Of a stretch of DNA of 64,000 nt, positions 55,171-64,000 are shown one piece after another; position 1 is the first letter of the stretch, and the number at the start of each line of letters is the position of its first letter. The translations under genes were made by a program, and so were the position numbers. Under the pieces are notes generated by a model. That model did not search any database, had not been told where the DNA came from, and saw only the letters and a program-made list of their open reading frames with translations. Source of the stretch: Pseudomonadota bacterium. Its GTDB lineage: Bacteria > Pseudomonadota > Alphaproteobacteria > JACQOE01. The stretch is taken from contig JACQOE010000066.1 of assembly GCA_016202695.1 (NCBI GenBank), positions 54,730 to 118,729 on the forward strand, read 5' to 3'.

Positions 55171-56811
55171 GTGAACGCGGAACTGCATTATCTCACGGTC
55201 GCCGAGGCCGCGCGTCTCATCGCCGTGCGCAAACTTTCGCCGGTCGAGCTGACGCGCGCCTTCCTCGCCCGCATCGAGGCGCTCAACGGCAAGCTCGATG
55301 CGTTCCTTCTGGTCACCGCCGAGCGCGCGCTCGCCGTGGCCAAGGCCGCCGAGGCCGAGATCGCGCGCGGGCGCTGCCGGGGAGCGCTCGATGGCATCCC
55401 GGTCGCGCTCAAGGACATCTTCGATACCGCCGGCGTCCGCACCACCGGGCACTCGCGGCTCTACCGCGACCGCGTGCCCAGGGAGGACTCGGCGGTCGCC
55501 GCCCGCCTCACCGACGCCGGGGCGGTGCCCCTGGGCAAGACCGCGACCCACGAGTTCGCGATCGGCGGCCCCTCCTTCGACCTTCCCTGGCCGCCGGCCC
55601 GCAATCCGTGGAAGCTCGACCGCTTCACCGGCGGCTCGTCCTCGGGCTCGGCGGCGGCGGTGGCGGCCGGGCTCGCCCCCTTCGCCATGGGCTCCGACAC
55701 CGGCGGCTCGATCCGGCTGCCCGCCTCCTATTCCGGCCTCGCCGGGCTGAAGCCCACCCATGGGCGGGTGAGCAAGCGGGGCGTGCTGCCGCTGTCCTTC
55801 ACCCTCGATACCGTCGGGCCGCTCTGCTGGACGGCCGAGGACTGCGCCATCGTCCTGCAGGCGATCGCCGGCTACGATCCCGCCGACCCCTCCACGCGCG
55901 ACGTTCCGGTTCCCGACTTCTCGGCCGGCCTCGGCAAGGGGGTGAGGAACGTGCGGATCGGGGTGGTGCGCCACTTCTACGAGGAGGACGCCCGGGCGAG
56001 CGAGCCGGTCGCCGCGGCCATGGCCGAGGCGCTCAAGGTGCTGGCCGGGCTCGGGGCGCAGATCCGCGACGTGCGGCTTCCCCCGCTCTGGGACTTCCAG
56101 GCCAGCCAGCGGGCGATCATGGCGAGCGAGTCCTTCGCCATCTACGGCGCCGAGCTTCGCGCCCGCCCGCAGATGTTCAGCGAGTGCCTCCGCTACCGGG
56201 TGATGCCGGGGGCGCTGTTGAGCGGGATCGACCTCGTTCAGGCGCTTCGCGCCCAGCGCGAGCTCTCCCAGGCGGTGCTCGGGGCGCTGCGCGAGGTGGA
56301 CGTGCTGGTCGCGCCCACCACCGCCGCGCCGGCCGCCCGGCTCGACCAGATGCCGCTCGAGGGCAGCTTCGCCGACCCCTCCTTCACCAACCCGTTCAAC
56401 GTCTGTCCGCTCCCCACCATCTCGATCTGCAACGGGTTTTCGCCCGACGGGCTGCCGGTCGGCATGCAGGTCGCCGGGCGTCCGTTCGACGAGGCGATGG
56501 TGCTTCGCGTCGCCGACGCCTACGAGCGCGCGAGCCCCTGGCGCCAGCGCCGGCCCGACGTCGAGGGGCAGGCCAAGCCGGCGCTCGATCCCAAGCCCGA
56601 TGCCTTCAAGCCGGTCGACCCGGCGGCCAAAGCGGAGCTGGCGGCGATCATCGGCCACGCCGGGCTTGCCGCCAACGGCCGGCAGACCGCGGCGCTCGCC
56701 GAGTCCTGGCCGCATGTCAGGGGGGCGATGGAACGGCTTCGCCGCCAGCGGCCCCGGGGCGCGGAGCCGTCCCATGCCGTCGCCTTGCCGCGCCCGGGAG
56801 GTCCGCGATGA
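55171..56811 (+). CDS. Amidase signature family hydrolase, copy 1
   Basis: A 546-residue amidase. The Ser-Ser-Lys triad region is intact: Lys81 in VALKDIFDTAG, the Ser-rich GGSSSGSAAAVAAG near 154-167 and Ser180 in GSDTGGSIR. The start is GTG at 55171. After the amidase core there is a ~55-residue helical tail (AAIIGHAGLAANGRQTAALAE) that reappears in the next gene and resembles the small GatC/AtzG-type partner fused in cis. The stop overlaps the next start (ATGA at 56808-56811). The substrate is unknown; the operon suggests a cyclic or acyclic amide or ureide. Confidence 0.92.
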   Translation: MNAELHYLTVAEAARLIAVRKLSPVELTRAFLARIEALNGKLDAFLLVTAERALAVAKAAEAEIARGRCRGALDGIPVALKDIFDTAGVRTTGHSRLYRDRVPREDSAVAARLTDAGAVPLGKTATHEFAIGGPSFDLPWPPARNPWKLDRFTGGSSSGSAAAVAAGLAPFAMGSDTGGSIRLPASYSGLAGLKPTHGRVSKRGVLPLSFTLDTVGPLCWTAEDCAIVLQAIAGYDPADPSTRDVPVPDFSAGLGKGVRNVRIGVVRHFYEEDARASEPVAAAMAEALKVLAGLGAQIRDVRLPPLWDFQASQRAIMASESFAIYGAELRARPQMFSECLRYRVMPGALLSGIDLVQALRAQRELSQAVLGALREVDVLVAPTTAAPAARLDQMPLEGSFADPSFTNPFNVCPLPTISICNGFSPDGLPVGMQVAGRPFDEAMVLRVADAYERASPWRQRRPDVEGQAKPALDPKPDAFKPVDPAAKAELAAIIGHAGLAANGRQTAALAESWPHVRGAMERLRRQRPRGAEPSHAVALPRPGGPR

Positions 56812-58466
56812 GCGCCGATCCCTGTTTCGAAACCATCGCCTCGCTGTCGCGGCGGATCGCCGCGCGCGAGTTGTCTCCGGTCGATCTGGTCCGCGCCTGC
56901 ATCGCCCGGATCGAGGCCCTCGACGCTCAGCTCAACGCCGTCCTCACCCCCACCTTCGAGCGGGCGCTCGATCAGGCGCGGATCGCCGAGGCCGAGATCG
57001 CCAAGGGCCGGGCGCGGGGGCCGCTTCACGGCATCCCCTTCGGCCTAAAGGACATCTACGAGACCGCCGGCACCCGCACCACCGCCCAGTCGAAGATCCT
57101 GATCGACGGCGTGCCGGCGGCCGACGCGACGACGGTGACTAGGCTCTACGCGGCGGGGGCGGTGCTTCTCGCCAAGCTCACCACCCACGAGTTCGCCCAC
57201 GGCGGCCCCTCCTTCGATCTCCCCTGGCCGCCCGCCCGCAACCCGTGGAACCCCGAGCGCTTCACCGGCGGCTCGTCCTCGGGCTCGGCGGCGGCGGTCG
57301 CGGCCGGCTTCCTGCCTCTCGCCCTCGGCTCCGACACCGGCGGCTCGATCCGCAACCCGGCCGCGCTCTGCGGCGTGGCCGGGCTGAAGCCGACCTACGG
57401 CCTGGTGAGCCGCCATGGCGTGATCCCCAACTCCTTCACCTTCGATCACTGCGGCCCGCTCGCCTGGACGGCCGAGGACTGCGCCATCGCGCTCTCCGCG
57501 CTCGCCGGGTTCGACCCCCGCGACGGGGGCAGCGCGGAGGTGCCGGTCCCCGACTACCGCGCCCGGCTCACCGGCGACATTCGCGGCCTCCGCATCGGGC
57601 TGGTCCGCCACTTCTGGGAGGAGGACCTGCCGGCCAACGCCGAGGTGCGGGCCGCCATGGAGGCCGCCGTCGAGGTCTTCAAGGGCCTCGGCGCGGCGGT
57701 CGAGGAGGTGCGGCTGAGGCCGCTCCAGGACTATTTCGACGTCAAGATCGTGATCGCCGAGTCCGAACTCTTCGCCGTCCACGAGACCGAGCTTCGCGCC
57801 CGGCCGGGTGATTTCGGCCGCGACTTCCTGACCCGCTGCCTGCCGGCGGTGCTGATCCGGGCCGAGGACTACGTGGCCGCGCTCCGTGAGCGCCGGAAGA
57901 TGCTGGCCGAGGCCGAGGCGGTGTACGCCCGCTTCGACCTGCTCCTCACCGCCGGCCCCTACGGCCCAGCGCCCCGGATCGACGCCCACCGCAGCCTCGC
58001 CTTCTTCGAGAAGCCCTCGATCGCGACCCCCTTCAACGTCCTCGCCGGGCCGGCGCTGGTCCAATGCGCCGGCTTCTCGGCCGACGGCCTGCCGCTCGCG
58101 CTCCAGCTCGCCGGGCGGCCGTTCGACGACGCCACCGTGCTCCGCGCCGGGCACGCCTTCGAGGCGGCGACCGGGTGGCGCGCCCGCCGCCCGACGCTCG
58201 ATCCCGCGCGCCCCCCCGCGACCAACCGCATCGTTTACGGAGCCCCCGAGCCGGCGTCGCTGGCGCCGGCCGCGCGCGACCGCGTCGCCCATCTCGCCCG
58301 CCGGGCTGGGCTCGCCCTCTCCGAGGAGCAGTTCGAGACGCTGTGCGCCGCCGCCCCCTTGGTCGAGGCGATGGGGCAGCGGCTTCGCACCCGGCGCGAT
58401 CCCTACGAGGAGCCGGCGGCAACATACCGCTTCCCGATTCTCGCCGGAGCCGAGGCTGCGCGATGA
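56808..58466 (+). CDS. Amidase signature family hydrolase, copy 2
   Basis: A 552-residue paralogue of the preceding amidase, with the same catalytic positions: Lys81 in GLKDIYETAG, GGSSSGSAAAVAAG and Ser180 in GSDTGGSIR. The segment THEFAHGGPSFDLPWPPARN is almost identical in both. The tail RVAHLARRAGLALSEEQFE is especially GatC-like. Translational coupling is by ATGA overlaps at both ends. Two tandem paralogues may differ in substrate or act one after the other. Confidence 0.92.
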   Translation: MSADPCFETIASLSRRIAARELSPVDLVRACIARIEALDAQLNAVLTPTFERALDQARIAEAEIAKGRARGPLHGIPFGLKDIYETAGTRTTAQSKILIDGVPAADATTVTRLYAAGAVLLAKLTTHEFAHGGPSFDLPWPPARNPWNPERFTGGSSSGSAAAVAAGFLPLALGSDTGGSIRNPAALCGVAGLKPTYGLVSRHGVIPNSFTFDHCGPLAWTAEDCAIALSALAGFDPRDGGSAEVPVPDYRARLTGDIRGLRIGLVRHFWEEDLPANAEVRAAMEAAVEVFKGLGAAVEEVRLRPLQDYFDVKIVIAESELFAVHETELRARPGDFGRDFLTRCLPAVLIRAEDYVAALRERRKMLAEAEAVYARFDLLLTAGPYGPAPRIDAHRSLAFFEKPSIATPFNVLAGPALVQCAGFSADGLPLALQLAGRPFDDATVLRAGHAFEAATGWRARRPTLDPARPPATNRIVYGAPEPASLAPAARDRVAHLARRAGLALSEEQFETLCAAAPLVEAMGQRLRTRRDPYEEPAATYRFPILAGAEAAR

Positions 58467-59281
58467 CCGCCCCACTGCTGCCGCTCGTCGTCGCCGCCGA
58501 CGAGCTGGCCGCGCGGCTGGGCGCGGCCGGCCTCGTCGTCGTCGATCTCAGCGACGAGCCCGTGCATCGCCGCCATCACCTGCCGGGGGCGACGCATCTC
58601 GCTTACGCGCGCCTCGTCGCGCCGCGCCCGCCGGCGATGGGGATGCTGCTCGACGACGACGCGCTCGGCGCGGCGCTGGGCGGGGCCGGCATCGGCCCCG
58701 GGGATCACGTCGTCGCCTGCGACGCCGACGGCGGCGGCAAGGCCTCGCGGCTCCTCTGGACGCTCGACGTGGTCGGCCACCAGGGGGTCTCGCTCCTCGA
58801 CGGCGGCCTGCAAGCTTGGCTCGCCGGCGGCCACCCCGTCGAGGAGGGCCTGCGCCCGCCGCCAACGGCTCGCTACCCCGTCGCCGGCCGCGGCGAGGCG
58901 GTGGCCGACAGGGACTACATCCTCGCCCGCCTCGGCGATCCCGGGGTGGTGATCCTCGACAGTCGCACCCCCGCCGAATACGCCGGCCGCGACGTGCGCG
59001 CCGCGCGCGGTGGCCACATCCCGGGCGCGGTCAACTTCGACTGGACGCTGGCCATGGACCCGGCGCGGGGGCGTTGCCTGAGGCCGGCGGCCGTGCTAAC
59101 CGCCGCGCTCGCCCGTCTCGGGGTCACGCCCGACAAGGAGGTGATCGTCCACTGCCAGACCCATCACCGTTCCTCGCACACCTATATCGTGCTGAAATGG
59201 CTGGGATTTCCGCGCGTGCGAGGCTATCCCGGCTCGTGGTCGGAGTGGGGCAACGACCCGGCGCTTCCGGTCGAAACTTGA
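58463..59281 (+). CDS. Two-domain sulfurtransferase (rhodanese, SseA type)
   Basis: A 272-residue protein with two rhodanese domains. The N-terminal domain (LVVVDLSDEPVHRRHHLPGA) has lost the Cys in its loop (CDADGGGKAS), as usual for the structural half. The C-terminal domain (VVILDSRTPAEYAGRDV, GHIPGAVNFDW) has Cys231 in VHCQTHHRSS. The loop is Cys-Gln-Thr-His, not the common CGSGVTA form, so the sulfur acceptor is uncertain. Coupled to amidase 2 by an ATGA overlap, which points to sulfur- or nitrogen-containing substrate breakdown. Confidence 0.9.
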   Translation: MTAPLLPLVVAADELAARLGAAGLVVVDLSDEPVHRRHHLPGATHLAYARLVAPRPPAMGMLLDDDALGAALGGAGIGPGDHVVACDADGGGKASRLLWTLDVVGHQGVSLLDGGLQAWLAGGHPVEEGLRPPPTARYPVAGRGEAVADRDYILARLGDPGVVILDSRTPAEYAGRDVRAARGGHIPGAVNFDWTLAMDPARGRCLRPAAVLTAALARLGVTPDKEVIVHCQTHHRSSHTYIVLKWLGFPRVRGYPGSWSEWGNDPALPVET

Positions 59282-59371
59282 GCCGGAAAAGGCGGCGCGA
59301 GGGCCCAGTTTGGCATTGTGTTCCCGCCCCTCCGGTGCTTCACTTTGGCGCCTCTCGGCAAGGGGACGAGG

Positions 59372-60613
59372 ATGGAGCGAAGGAACCTCACGGATCCTTT
59401 CGAGCGCTACGGCTTGACGCGCGTCGTCAACGCCTCGGCGCGCGAAACCGCCTGGGGAGCGGCACCGGTGAGCCCCGAGGTGATCGCGGCCGCGGCCGCG
59501 ACCCTGCCCCATTCGGTGGACCTGGGCGAGCTGCACCGGGCGGCGAGCGCGCTGATCGCCGAGGTCACCGGCGCCGAGGCCGGATTCGTCACCGGCTGCT
59601 GCGCCGGCGGCATCACCCTCTCGGTCGCCGCCTGCATGACCGGGCCCAACCTCGCCCGCGTCGAGCAGCTTCCCGACACCACGGGGATGAGGAACGAGGT
59701 GGTGCTGCAGAAGGGCCACGAGTGCAACTTCGGCGCCCGCGTCTCGCAGATGATCCGCCTCAGCGGCGCCAGGGTGGTCGAGGTCGGCACCGCGACCGAC
59801 TGCGCCAGGTTCCAGCTCGAAGGCGCGATCACGCCGCAGACCGCGGCCGGCGTGTTCGTGCTCTCGCACCACACCGTGCAGGTCGGCCTCCTCGACCTCT
59901 CCGCCTTCGCCGAGGTTTGTCATGCCCGGGGCGTGCCGGTCATCCTCGATGCCGCCGGCGAGTACGACTGGCCGGGCTTCCTCAGGGCCGGCGCCGACCT
60001 CGTCATCTGGAGCGCGCACAAGGCGATGGGCGGCCTGACCGCGGGCGTGATCGCCGGCCGCGAGGAGTTGATCCGTGCCTGCTGCTTCAACGAGCGCGGC
60101 ATTGGGCGGCCGATGAAGGCGGGCAAGGAGGGGATCGTCGGCGCCATGGCGGCGCTTGAGCGCTGGGTGCGCCTCGACCACGCCCATGAGGCGGCCGAGG
60201 TGCGGCGCAAGGTGGAGCTTGCGCGGAGCAAGCTCGAGGGCACCAAGGGCCTGACCCTCGAGGTCCGCCCCGACACCTCCGGCCAGCCGATCGTGCGCCT
60301 CGCCGTTCACGTCGAGCCCGGGGCCGCGGGCCTTACCGCCTTCGACCTCGGCCAGGCCCTGGCCAAGGGCGAGCCCAAGATCAACATCTACGCGCTCCAC
60401 GCCGAGCGTGGCTACCTCTTGATGAGCGTGGTCAACCTCGACGACGAGGGCGTCGACTTCGTCTGCCGGCGCATCCGTGGCATCGTCGAGGCGGCCAAGG
60501 GGAGCGCGGCGCGTGTCCATCCCCCCGCCCGCCACGACCTCGTGCTCAAGGGCCTGCACGCCTTCCCCGGGCGCCCGCCGAAGGCGCGGACCGGGCGCAA
60601 GGCCGCCGAGTAG
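59372..60613 (+). CDS. SelA-like/DgaE-like PLP-dependent enzyme
   Basis: A 413-residue fold-type I PLP enzyme similar to the selenocysteine synthase relatives that act as ammonia-lyases on small amino acids or sugars. The opening FERYGLTRVVNASARETAWGA, the LGELHRAASALIAEVTGAEAG segment and the PLP lysine in WSAHKAMGGL (Lys217) fit that group. It lacks the SelA N-terminal domain and the [10 protein letters not shown] motif, so it is not a second SelA despite the nearby sel genes. The start at 59372 has GGGGACGAGG upstream. Confidence 0.85.
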   Translation: MERRNLTDPFERYGLTRVVNASARETAWGAAPVSPEVIAAAAATLPHSVDLGELHRAASALIAEVTGAEAGFVTGCCAGGITLSVAACMTGPNLARVEQLPDTTGMRNEVVLQKGHECNFGARVSQMIRLSGARVVEVGTATDCARFQLEGAITPQTAAGVFVLSHHTVQVGLLDLSAFAEVCHARGVPVILDAAGEYDWPGFLRAGADLVIWSAHKAMGGLTAGVIAGREELIRACCFNERGIGRPMKAGKEGIVGAMAALERWVRLDHAHEAAEVRRKVELARSKLEGTKGLTLEVRPDTSGQPIVRLAVHVEPGAAGLTAFDLGQALAKGEPKINIYALHAERGYLLMSVVNLDDEGVDFVCRRIRGIVEAAKGSAARVHPPARHDLVLKGLHAFPGRPPKARTGRKAAE

Positions 60614-60660
60614 GGGCCGGTAACGGCCGAGAACGAGTCTTTATTTTCGAGGAGCGTCCC

Positions 60661-62040
60661 ATGAACGTGATGACCCTGACCAACTCCAAGATCGTCTCGG
60701 CCTACCGGGCGATGACGCCGAAATCGGCCGAGCGGGCGCGCGAGGCGCGCGAGTACCTGCCGAGCGGGCTGGCCCACGACTCGCGCCACATGGCGCCCTA
60801 CGGCATCTACGTCGACCGGGCCAAGGGTCCGCGCAAATGGGACATCGACGGAAACGAGTACGTCGACTTCTACGGTGGCCACGGGGCGCTTCTCCTCGGC
60901 CACCGGCATCCCAAGGTGATGGCGGCGGTCGCCGCCCAGATCGAGAAGGGAACGCATTTCGGCACCTGCCACGAGATCGAGTTGAGCTGGGCGAAGCTGA
61001 TCTGCGAGATGATCCCCTGCGCCGAGCGGGTGCGCTTCACCTCCTCGGGGACCGAGGCGACGCACATGGCGCTCCGCCTCGCGCGGGCGTTCACCGGCCG
61101 CGAGAAGATCATCCGCTTCTACGGTCACTTCCACGGCTGGCACGACCAGGTCTCGTTCGGCGTCGACGGGCACTTCGACGGCAGCCCCACCCCTGGGGTG
61201 CTGCGCAGCGTCACCGCCGGCACGGTGCTGGTGCCGCCGAACGACGTCGCCCGGGTCGAGCAGGTGCTGAAGAGCGATCCCGACGTCGCCGCGGTGATCA
61301 TCGAGCCGACCGGCTCCAACTCCGGCAAGGTGCCGACCACGCCCGAGGTGCTCCGCCGGCTCCGCGAGTTGACCCGCCAGTACGACGCGCTCCTCATCTT
61401 CGACGAGGTGGTTACCGGCTTCCGCGTCTCGCCGGGCGGCGCCCAGGCCCACTACAATGTCGTCCCCGACATTACCTCTCTGGCCAAGATCGTCGCCGGC
61501 GGCCTGCCGGGCGGGGCGGTCTGCGGGCGCAAGGACATCCTCGACTGGCTCGACTTCGAGGTCTCCGAGGAACTGGGGCGCGAGAAGGTCCGCCACCAGG
61601 GCACCTTCAACGCCAACCCGGTCTCGGCCGCGGCCGGGGCCGCGACCCTCGAGATCATCAAGACCACCGACGCTTGCGCCCGCGCCAACGAGAGCGCCGC
61701 CTGGCTCCGCGCCCGGATGAACCAGGTGCTGGAGGAGGAGAACGTGCCGTGGGCGGTCTACGGCGACTTCTCGGTCTTCCACTTCTTCACCAACCCCGAG
61801 AAGCTGCCGATCAAGCCGACCGCGTTCGACGCCCCGGCCCAGGGCTACAAGGTCTTCAAGGGCGACAAGCGCGCCTCGATGTTGGCCAAGCTGCGGCTCG
61901 CGATGCTGACCAACGGGGTTGACCTGAAGGGCTGGCGGGGCGGCATCCTCTCGGCCACCCACACCGAGGCCGAGCTCGAGAAGACCGTGGCGGCGTGGCG
62001 CACGTCGCTGCGCATGCTCAAGGAGGAGGGCGAGGTCTGA
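60661..62040 (+). CDS. Class-III PLP aminotransferase/aminomutase (GSA-aminomutase-like)
   Basis: A 459-residue PLP enzyme with FTSSGTEATHMALRLARAFTG, FHGWHDQVSFG, LLIFDEVVTGFR and PLP Lys276 in SLAKIVAGGLPGG. The general layout is that of glutamate-1-semialdehyde aminomutase, but the operon (amidases, SelA-like enzyme, MmgE/PrpD) suggests a catabolic amino-group transfer. GAGGAGCG precedes the ATG. It is a different subgroup from the aminotransferase at 33023. Confidence 0.9.
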   Translation: MNVMTLTNSKIVSAYRAMTPKSAERAREAREYLPSGLAHDSRHMAPYGIYVDRAKGPRKWDIDGNEYVDFYGGHGALLLGHRHPKVMAAVAAQIEKGTHFGTCHEIELSWAKLICEMIPCAERVRFTSSGTEATHMALRLARAFTGREKIIRFYGHFHGWHDQVSFGVDGHFDGSPTPGVLRSVTAGTVLVPPNDVARVEQVLKSDPDVAAVIIEPTGSNSGKVPTTPEVLRRLRELTRQYDALLIFDEVVTGFRVSPGGAQAHYNVVPDITSLAKIVAGGLPGGAVCGRKDILDWLDFEVSEELGREKVRHQGTFNANPVSAAAGAATLEIIKTTDACARANESAAWLRARMNQVLEEENVPWAVYGDFSVFHFFTNPEKLPIKPTAFDAPAQGYKVFKGDKRASMLAKLRLAMLTNGVDLKGWRGGILSATHTEAELEKTVAAWRTSLRMLKEEGEV

Positions 62041-62134
62041 GGCTTCGGCCCCGCGGCCGGGACCTCGCCCCGGCGACGGGATGTTTCGCCTCATACCACC
62101 GGCCCGCACGGGCTCCGCACAGGGAGGAAAGACG

Positions 62135-63553
62135 ATGCCGTCCAGCAAGACCTGGCCCGAGGGATTCAGCCGCACGCTCGCCGAGCGCTTGGCCGGATTC
62201 CGCTTCGAGACCCTGCCGCCGGAGGTGGTCGAGCGGGTCAAACTCTTCGTGCTCGACACGCTGGGCGTGATCGCCGGCGCGGCCGAGGCCCCCGGCATCC
62301 CCGAGCTCAACCGTCGCCTCGCCCGCTGGGAGGGGCAGGGACGGGCGACCTCGCTCACCGGCGGCTGGCGCGGCTCGCCGCCGTCGGCGGCGCTCGCCAA
62401 CGGCGCCTCGGCGCACGCCCTCGACTTCGACGATCAGCACGACCCCGCCCGCATCCATGCCTTCTGCGTGGTGCTGCCGGCCGTGCTCGCCGCCGCCGAG
62501 GAGCGGGGGGGGCTCGACGGGTGGAGCTTCGTCGCCGCCCTGGCGACGGGGGCGGAGATCTTCTCGCGCCTGGGGCTCGCCTGCTACGCCAGCCTCGGCA
62601 AGGGCTGGCATCCGACCACCCAGCTCGGCACGCTCGCCGGTGCCATCGCCGCCGGGCACGCGCTCGGGCACGGCCCCGAGAAGCTCCTGCACACCCTCGG
62701 CCTCGCCTACGTGCAGGCTTCGGGCACGCGCCAGAGCTTCGCCGACGCCGCCCTCTCCAAGCGCCTCGGCCCCGGCTTCGCCGCCCGTTCGGCGGTGCTC
62801 GCCGCCTTCCTCGCCGGCGACGGCATCACCGGCCCGACCCGGTCGCTGGAGGGCGACGCCGGGCACTTCAACCTCTACGAGCGGGGCGAGGTGGATCTCG
62901 ACCGGCTGACCACGGGGCTCGGCAAGGAGTGGGAAACCCTGAACCTCAGCATGAAGCCCTATCCCTGCTGCCGCTGCAACCACACCACCATCCAGCTCGC
63001 GCTCGAGCTCCGCGGCCAGGGGGTGAAGCCGGCCGACATCGACCGGGTCGAGGTCGGCCTCGGCCACGTCAACTTCCTCGCCGTCGGCACGCCCTACGAT
63101 CCGGCGACGGCGACCAACAAGGTGGTACACGCCCAGTTCAGCGCCGCCTACACCTTCGCCCGCGCGCTCACCGACGGCCGGGTCCGGCTCGAGGACTTCG
63201 TCGAGAAGGCGGCCGAGGAAGCGCCCGTCGTCGCGCTGGCCAAACGGGTGCGGGTCATCGCCGATCCGTCGATCGACCCGCCGGCGCTGGCGCCGGCGCG
63301 CCTCAAGGTCCGGCTCAAGGACGGGCGCGAGATCGCGCTCCGCCGCGAGGTCGTCAAGGGCAGCCCCGAGGAGCCGATGACGGCGGAGGAGGCGGTGGCC
63401 AAGTTCCACGCCTGCGTCGCCTTCGGCCTCGGCGCGCCGCGCGCCGCGGCCGAGCGCCTGGCCGAGACCGTGTTCGGCCTCGATCGCGAGCGCGACGCGA
63501 CCGTGATCGCCGCCCGCTTCCCGGCGCGCGCGGAGCGGCGGAAGGCCTCCTAG
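62135..63553 (+). CDS. MmgE/PrpD family protein
   Basis: A 472-residue protein of the methylcitrate dehydratase/aconitate decarboxylase family. The N-terminal domain shows VKLFVLDTLGVIAG, ALANGASAHALDFDDQHDPARIH and GWHPTTQLGTLAGA; the second domain has MKPYPCCRCNH and GHVNFLAVGTPYD. In catabolic operons such proteins often isomerise or dehydrate intermediates. AGGGAGGAAAG lies before the ATG. The substrate is unknown. Confidence 0.92.
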   Translation: MPSSKTWPEGFSRTLAERLAGFRFETLPPEVVERVKLFVLDTLGVIAGAAEAPGIPELNRRLARWEGQGRATSLTGGWRGSPPSAALANGASAHALDFDDQHDPARIHAFCVVLPAVLAAAEERGGLDGWSFVAALATGAEIFSRLGLACYASLGKGWHPTTQLGTLAGAIAAGHALGHGPEKLLHTLGLAYVQASGTRQSFADAALSKRLGPGFAARSAVLAAFLAGDGITGPTRSLEGDAGHFNLYERGEVDLDRLTTGLGKEWETLNLSMKPYPCCRCNHTTIQLALELRGQGVKPADIDRVEVGLGHVNFLAVGTPYDPATATNKVVHAQFSAAYTFARALTDGRVRLEDFVEKAAEEAPVVALAKRVRVIADPSIDPPALAPARLKVRLKDGREIALRREVVKGSPEEPMTAEEAVAKFHACVAFGLGAPRAAAERLAETVFGLDRERDATVIAARFPARAERRKAS

Positions 63554-63574
63554 CCGTCCGGGGGCGCGGCCGGC

Positions 63575-64000
63575 ATGAGCGGCGGGGCGCGGAAGGCCGA
63601 GGCGGACGCGGCAGGCGGGGGCCTGCATCCGCTCACGCTTGCGGTGGTGCGCCACAAGCTCCTGGCGGTGGCCGAGGAGTCGGTCGAGGCCATGGTCCGC
63701 ACCTGCTTCTCCTCGCTCCTCAACCAGGCCCACGACTTCTCGGCCGTGATCCTCGATGCCGGGGCGCGGGTGGTGGCCCAGGCCGAGCGCGTTCCCATCC
63801 ACATGGGGGCGATGCCGTTCGCGGTCCGGGCCATGGCGGAGGCGTTCGCCGGCGACATCGCCGAGGGCGACGTGCTGATGGCGAACGACCCCTACTGGGG
63901 CGGGAGCCACCTTCCCGACATCACCCTGGCGAGGCCGGTGTTTGATGGCGGCCGGGTGCGCTTCTGGGTGGCGAACCGGGCCCACCAGGGCGACATCGGC
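63575..64000 (+). CDS. Hydantoinase B/oxoprolinase subunit (3' end outside window)
   Basis: The first 142 residues of a hydantoinase B/HyuB-type subunit, which hydrolyses five-membered cyclic amides such as hydantoins or 5-oxoproline in an ATP-dependent complex with a HyuA subunit. The family motifs are clear: EAMVRTCFSSLLNQAHDFSAV, VAQAERVPIHMGAMP, MANDPYWGGSHLPDITL and ANRAHQGDIG. It runs in frame to the window edge. It starts 21 bases after the MmgE/PrpD gene, same strand. Confidence 0.93.
   Translation, partial: MSGGARKAEADAAGGGLHPLTLAVVRHKLLAVAEESVEAMVRTCFSSLLNQAHDFSAVILDAGARVVAQAERVPIHMGAMPFAVRAMAEAFAGDIAEGDVLMANDPYWGGSHLPDITLARPVFDGGRVRFWVANRAHQGDIG

Noticed and set aside
59372..60613. 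A second SelA for selenocysteine synthesis
   Set aside because: The PLP region and N-terminus differ from SelA and fit the ammonia-lyase relatives. True selA is at 19946-21364.

Overview
The window is very GC-rich (by eye around 70% G+C) and densely coded. It most resembles an alphaproteobacterium, probably a Rhodospirillales-like or uncultivated relative. The reasons are the gene families present (TRAP transporters, CoA-transferase/crotonase pairs, a DUF6476-like protein beside rluD, UPF0182, dodecin), the tRNA-Glu, and Shine-Dalgarno starts of the AGGAGG type. No phage, IS element, integrase, CRISPR array or rRNA was seen, so this looks like chromosomal backbone with accessory catabolic cassettes.

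Layout. 0-2 kb: rluD (cut by the left edge), a small membrane protein, and a JAMM-protease/rhodanese fusion, then tRNA-Glu(CTC). 2-6 kb: polyphosphate:AMP phosphotransferase, a saccharopine-dehydrogenase-type reductase, a stand-alone piece of the flagellar protein FliF, and an HD hydrolase. 6-13 kb (minus strand): a fused EndoQ-like nuclease/UvrD-like helicase, then a redox-repair row transcribed alr-like, msrA, glutaredoxin-DinB, osmC. 13-16.5 kb: FAD oxidoreductase, IclR regulator, Bcr/CflA exporter. 16.6-21.4 kb: a selenocysteine island with selA, selB and selC (tRNA-Sec), and a convergent GrdB-like selenoprotein. 21.5-29.9 kb: two paralogous TRAP binding proteins, one TRAP permease pair, acetamidase/formamidase, two alpha/beta hydrolases, an SCP2-like protein and a TetR regulator. 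30-42.6 kb: UPF0182, dodecin, a class-III aminotransferase, two degenerate signalling proteins, a triple-RidA protein, PEBP, LOG, a CoA-transferase and a crotonase. 43-49 kb: a hybrid kinase, an RpfC-type hybrid kinase and a convergent RpfF-type DSF synthase. 49-55 kb: 2-hydroxyacid dehydrogenase, TSUP transporter, DegP, and a two-component pair. 55-64 kb: a plus-strand operon of two amidases, rhodanese, SelA-like PLP enzyme, aminotransferase, MmgE/PrpD and a hydantoinase-B subunit cut by the right edge.

The main result is a working selenocysteine system with two UGA-interrupted genes that ordinary gene calling would break. In the glutaredoxin-DinB gene (minus, 11060-10305) an in-frame UGA replaces the first Cys of the glutaredoxin CxxC motif (U-T-S-C). 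In the GrdB-like gene (16619-17836) an in-frame UGA gives U-P-A-C. selA, selB and a canonical tRNA-Sec lie within 10 kb. selD is not in the window. Other notable items are the EndoQ-UvrD fusion, the orphan FliF C-terminus, the JAMM-rhodanese fusion with an internal ribosome-binding site, a racemase lacking the expected catalytic Tyr, and the RpfC/RpfF quorum-sensing pair.
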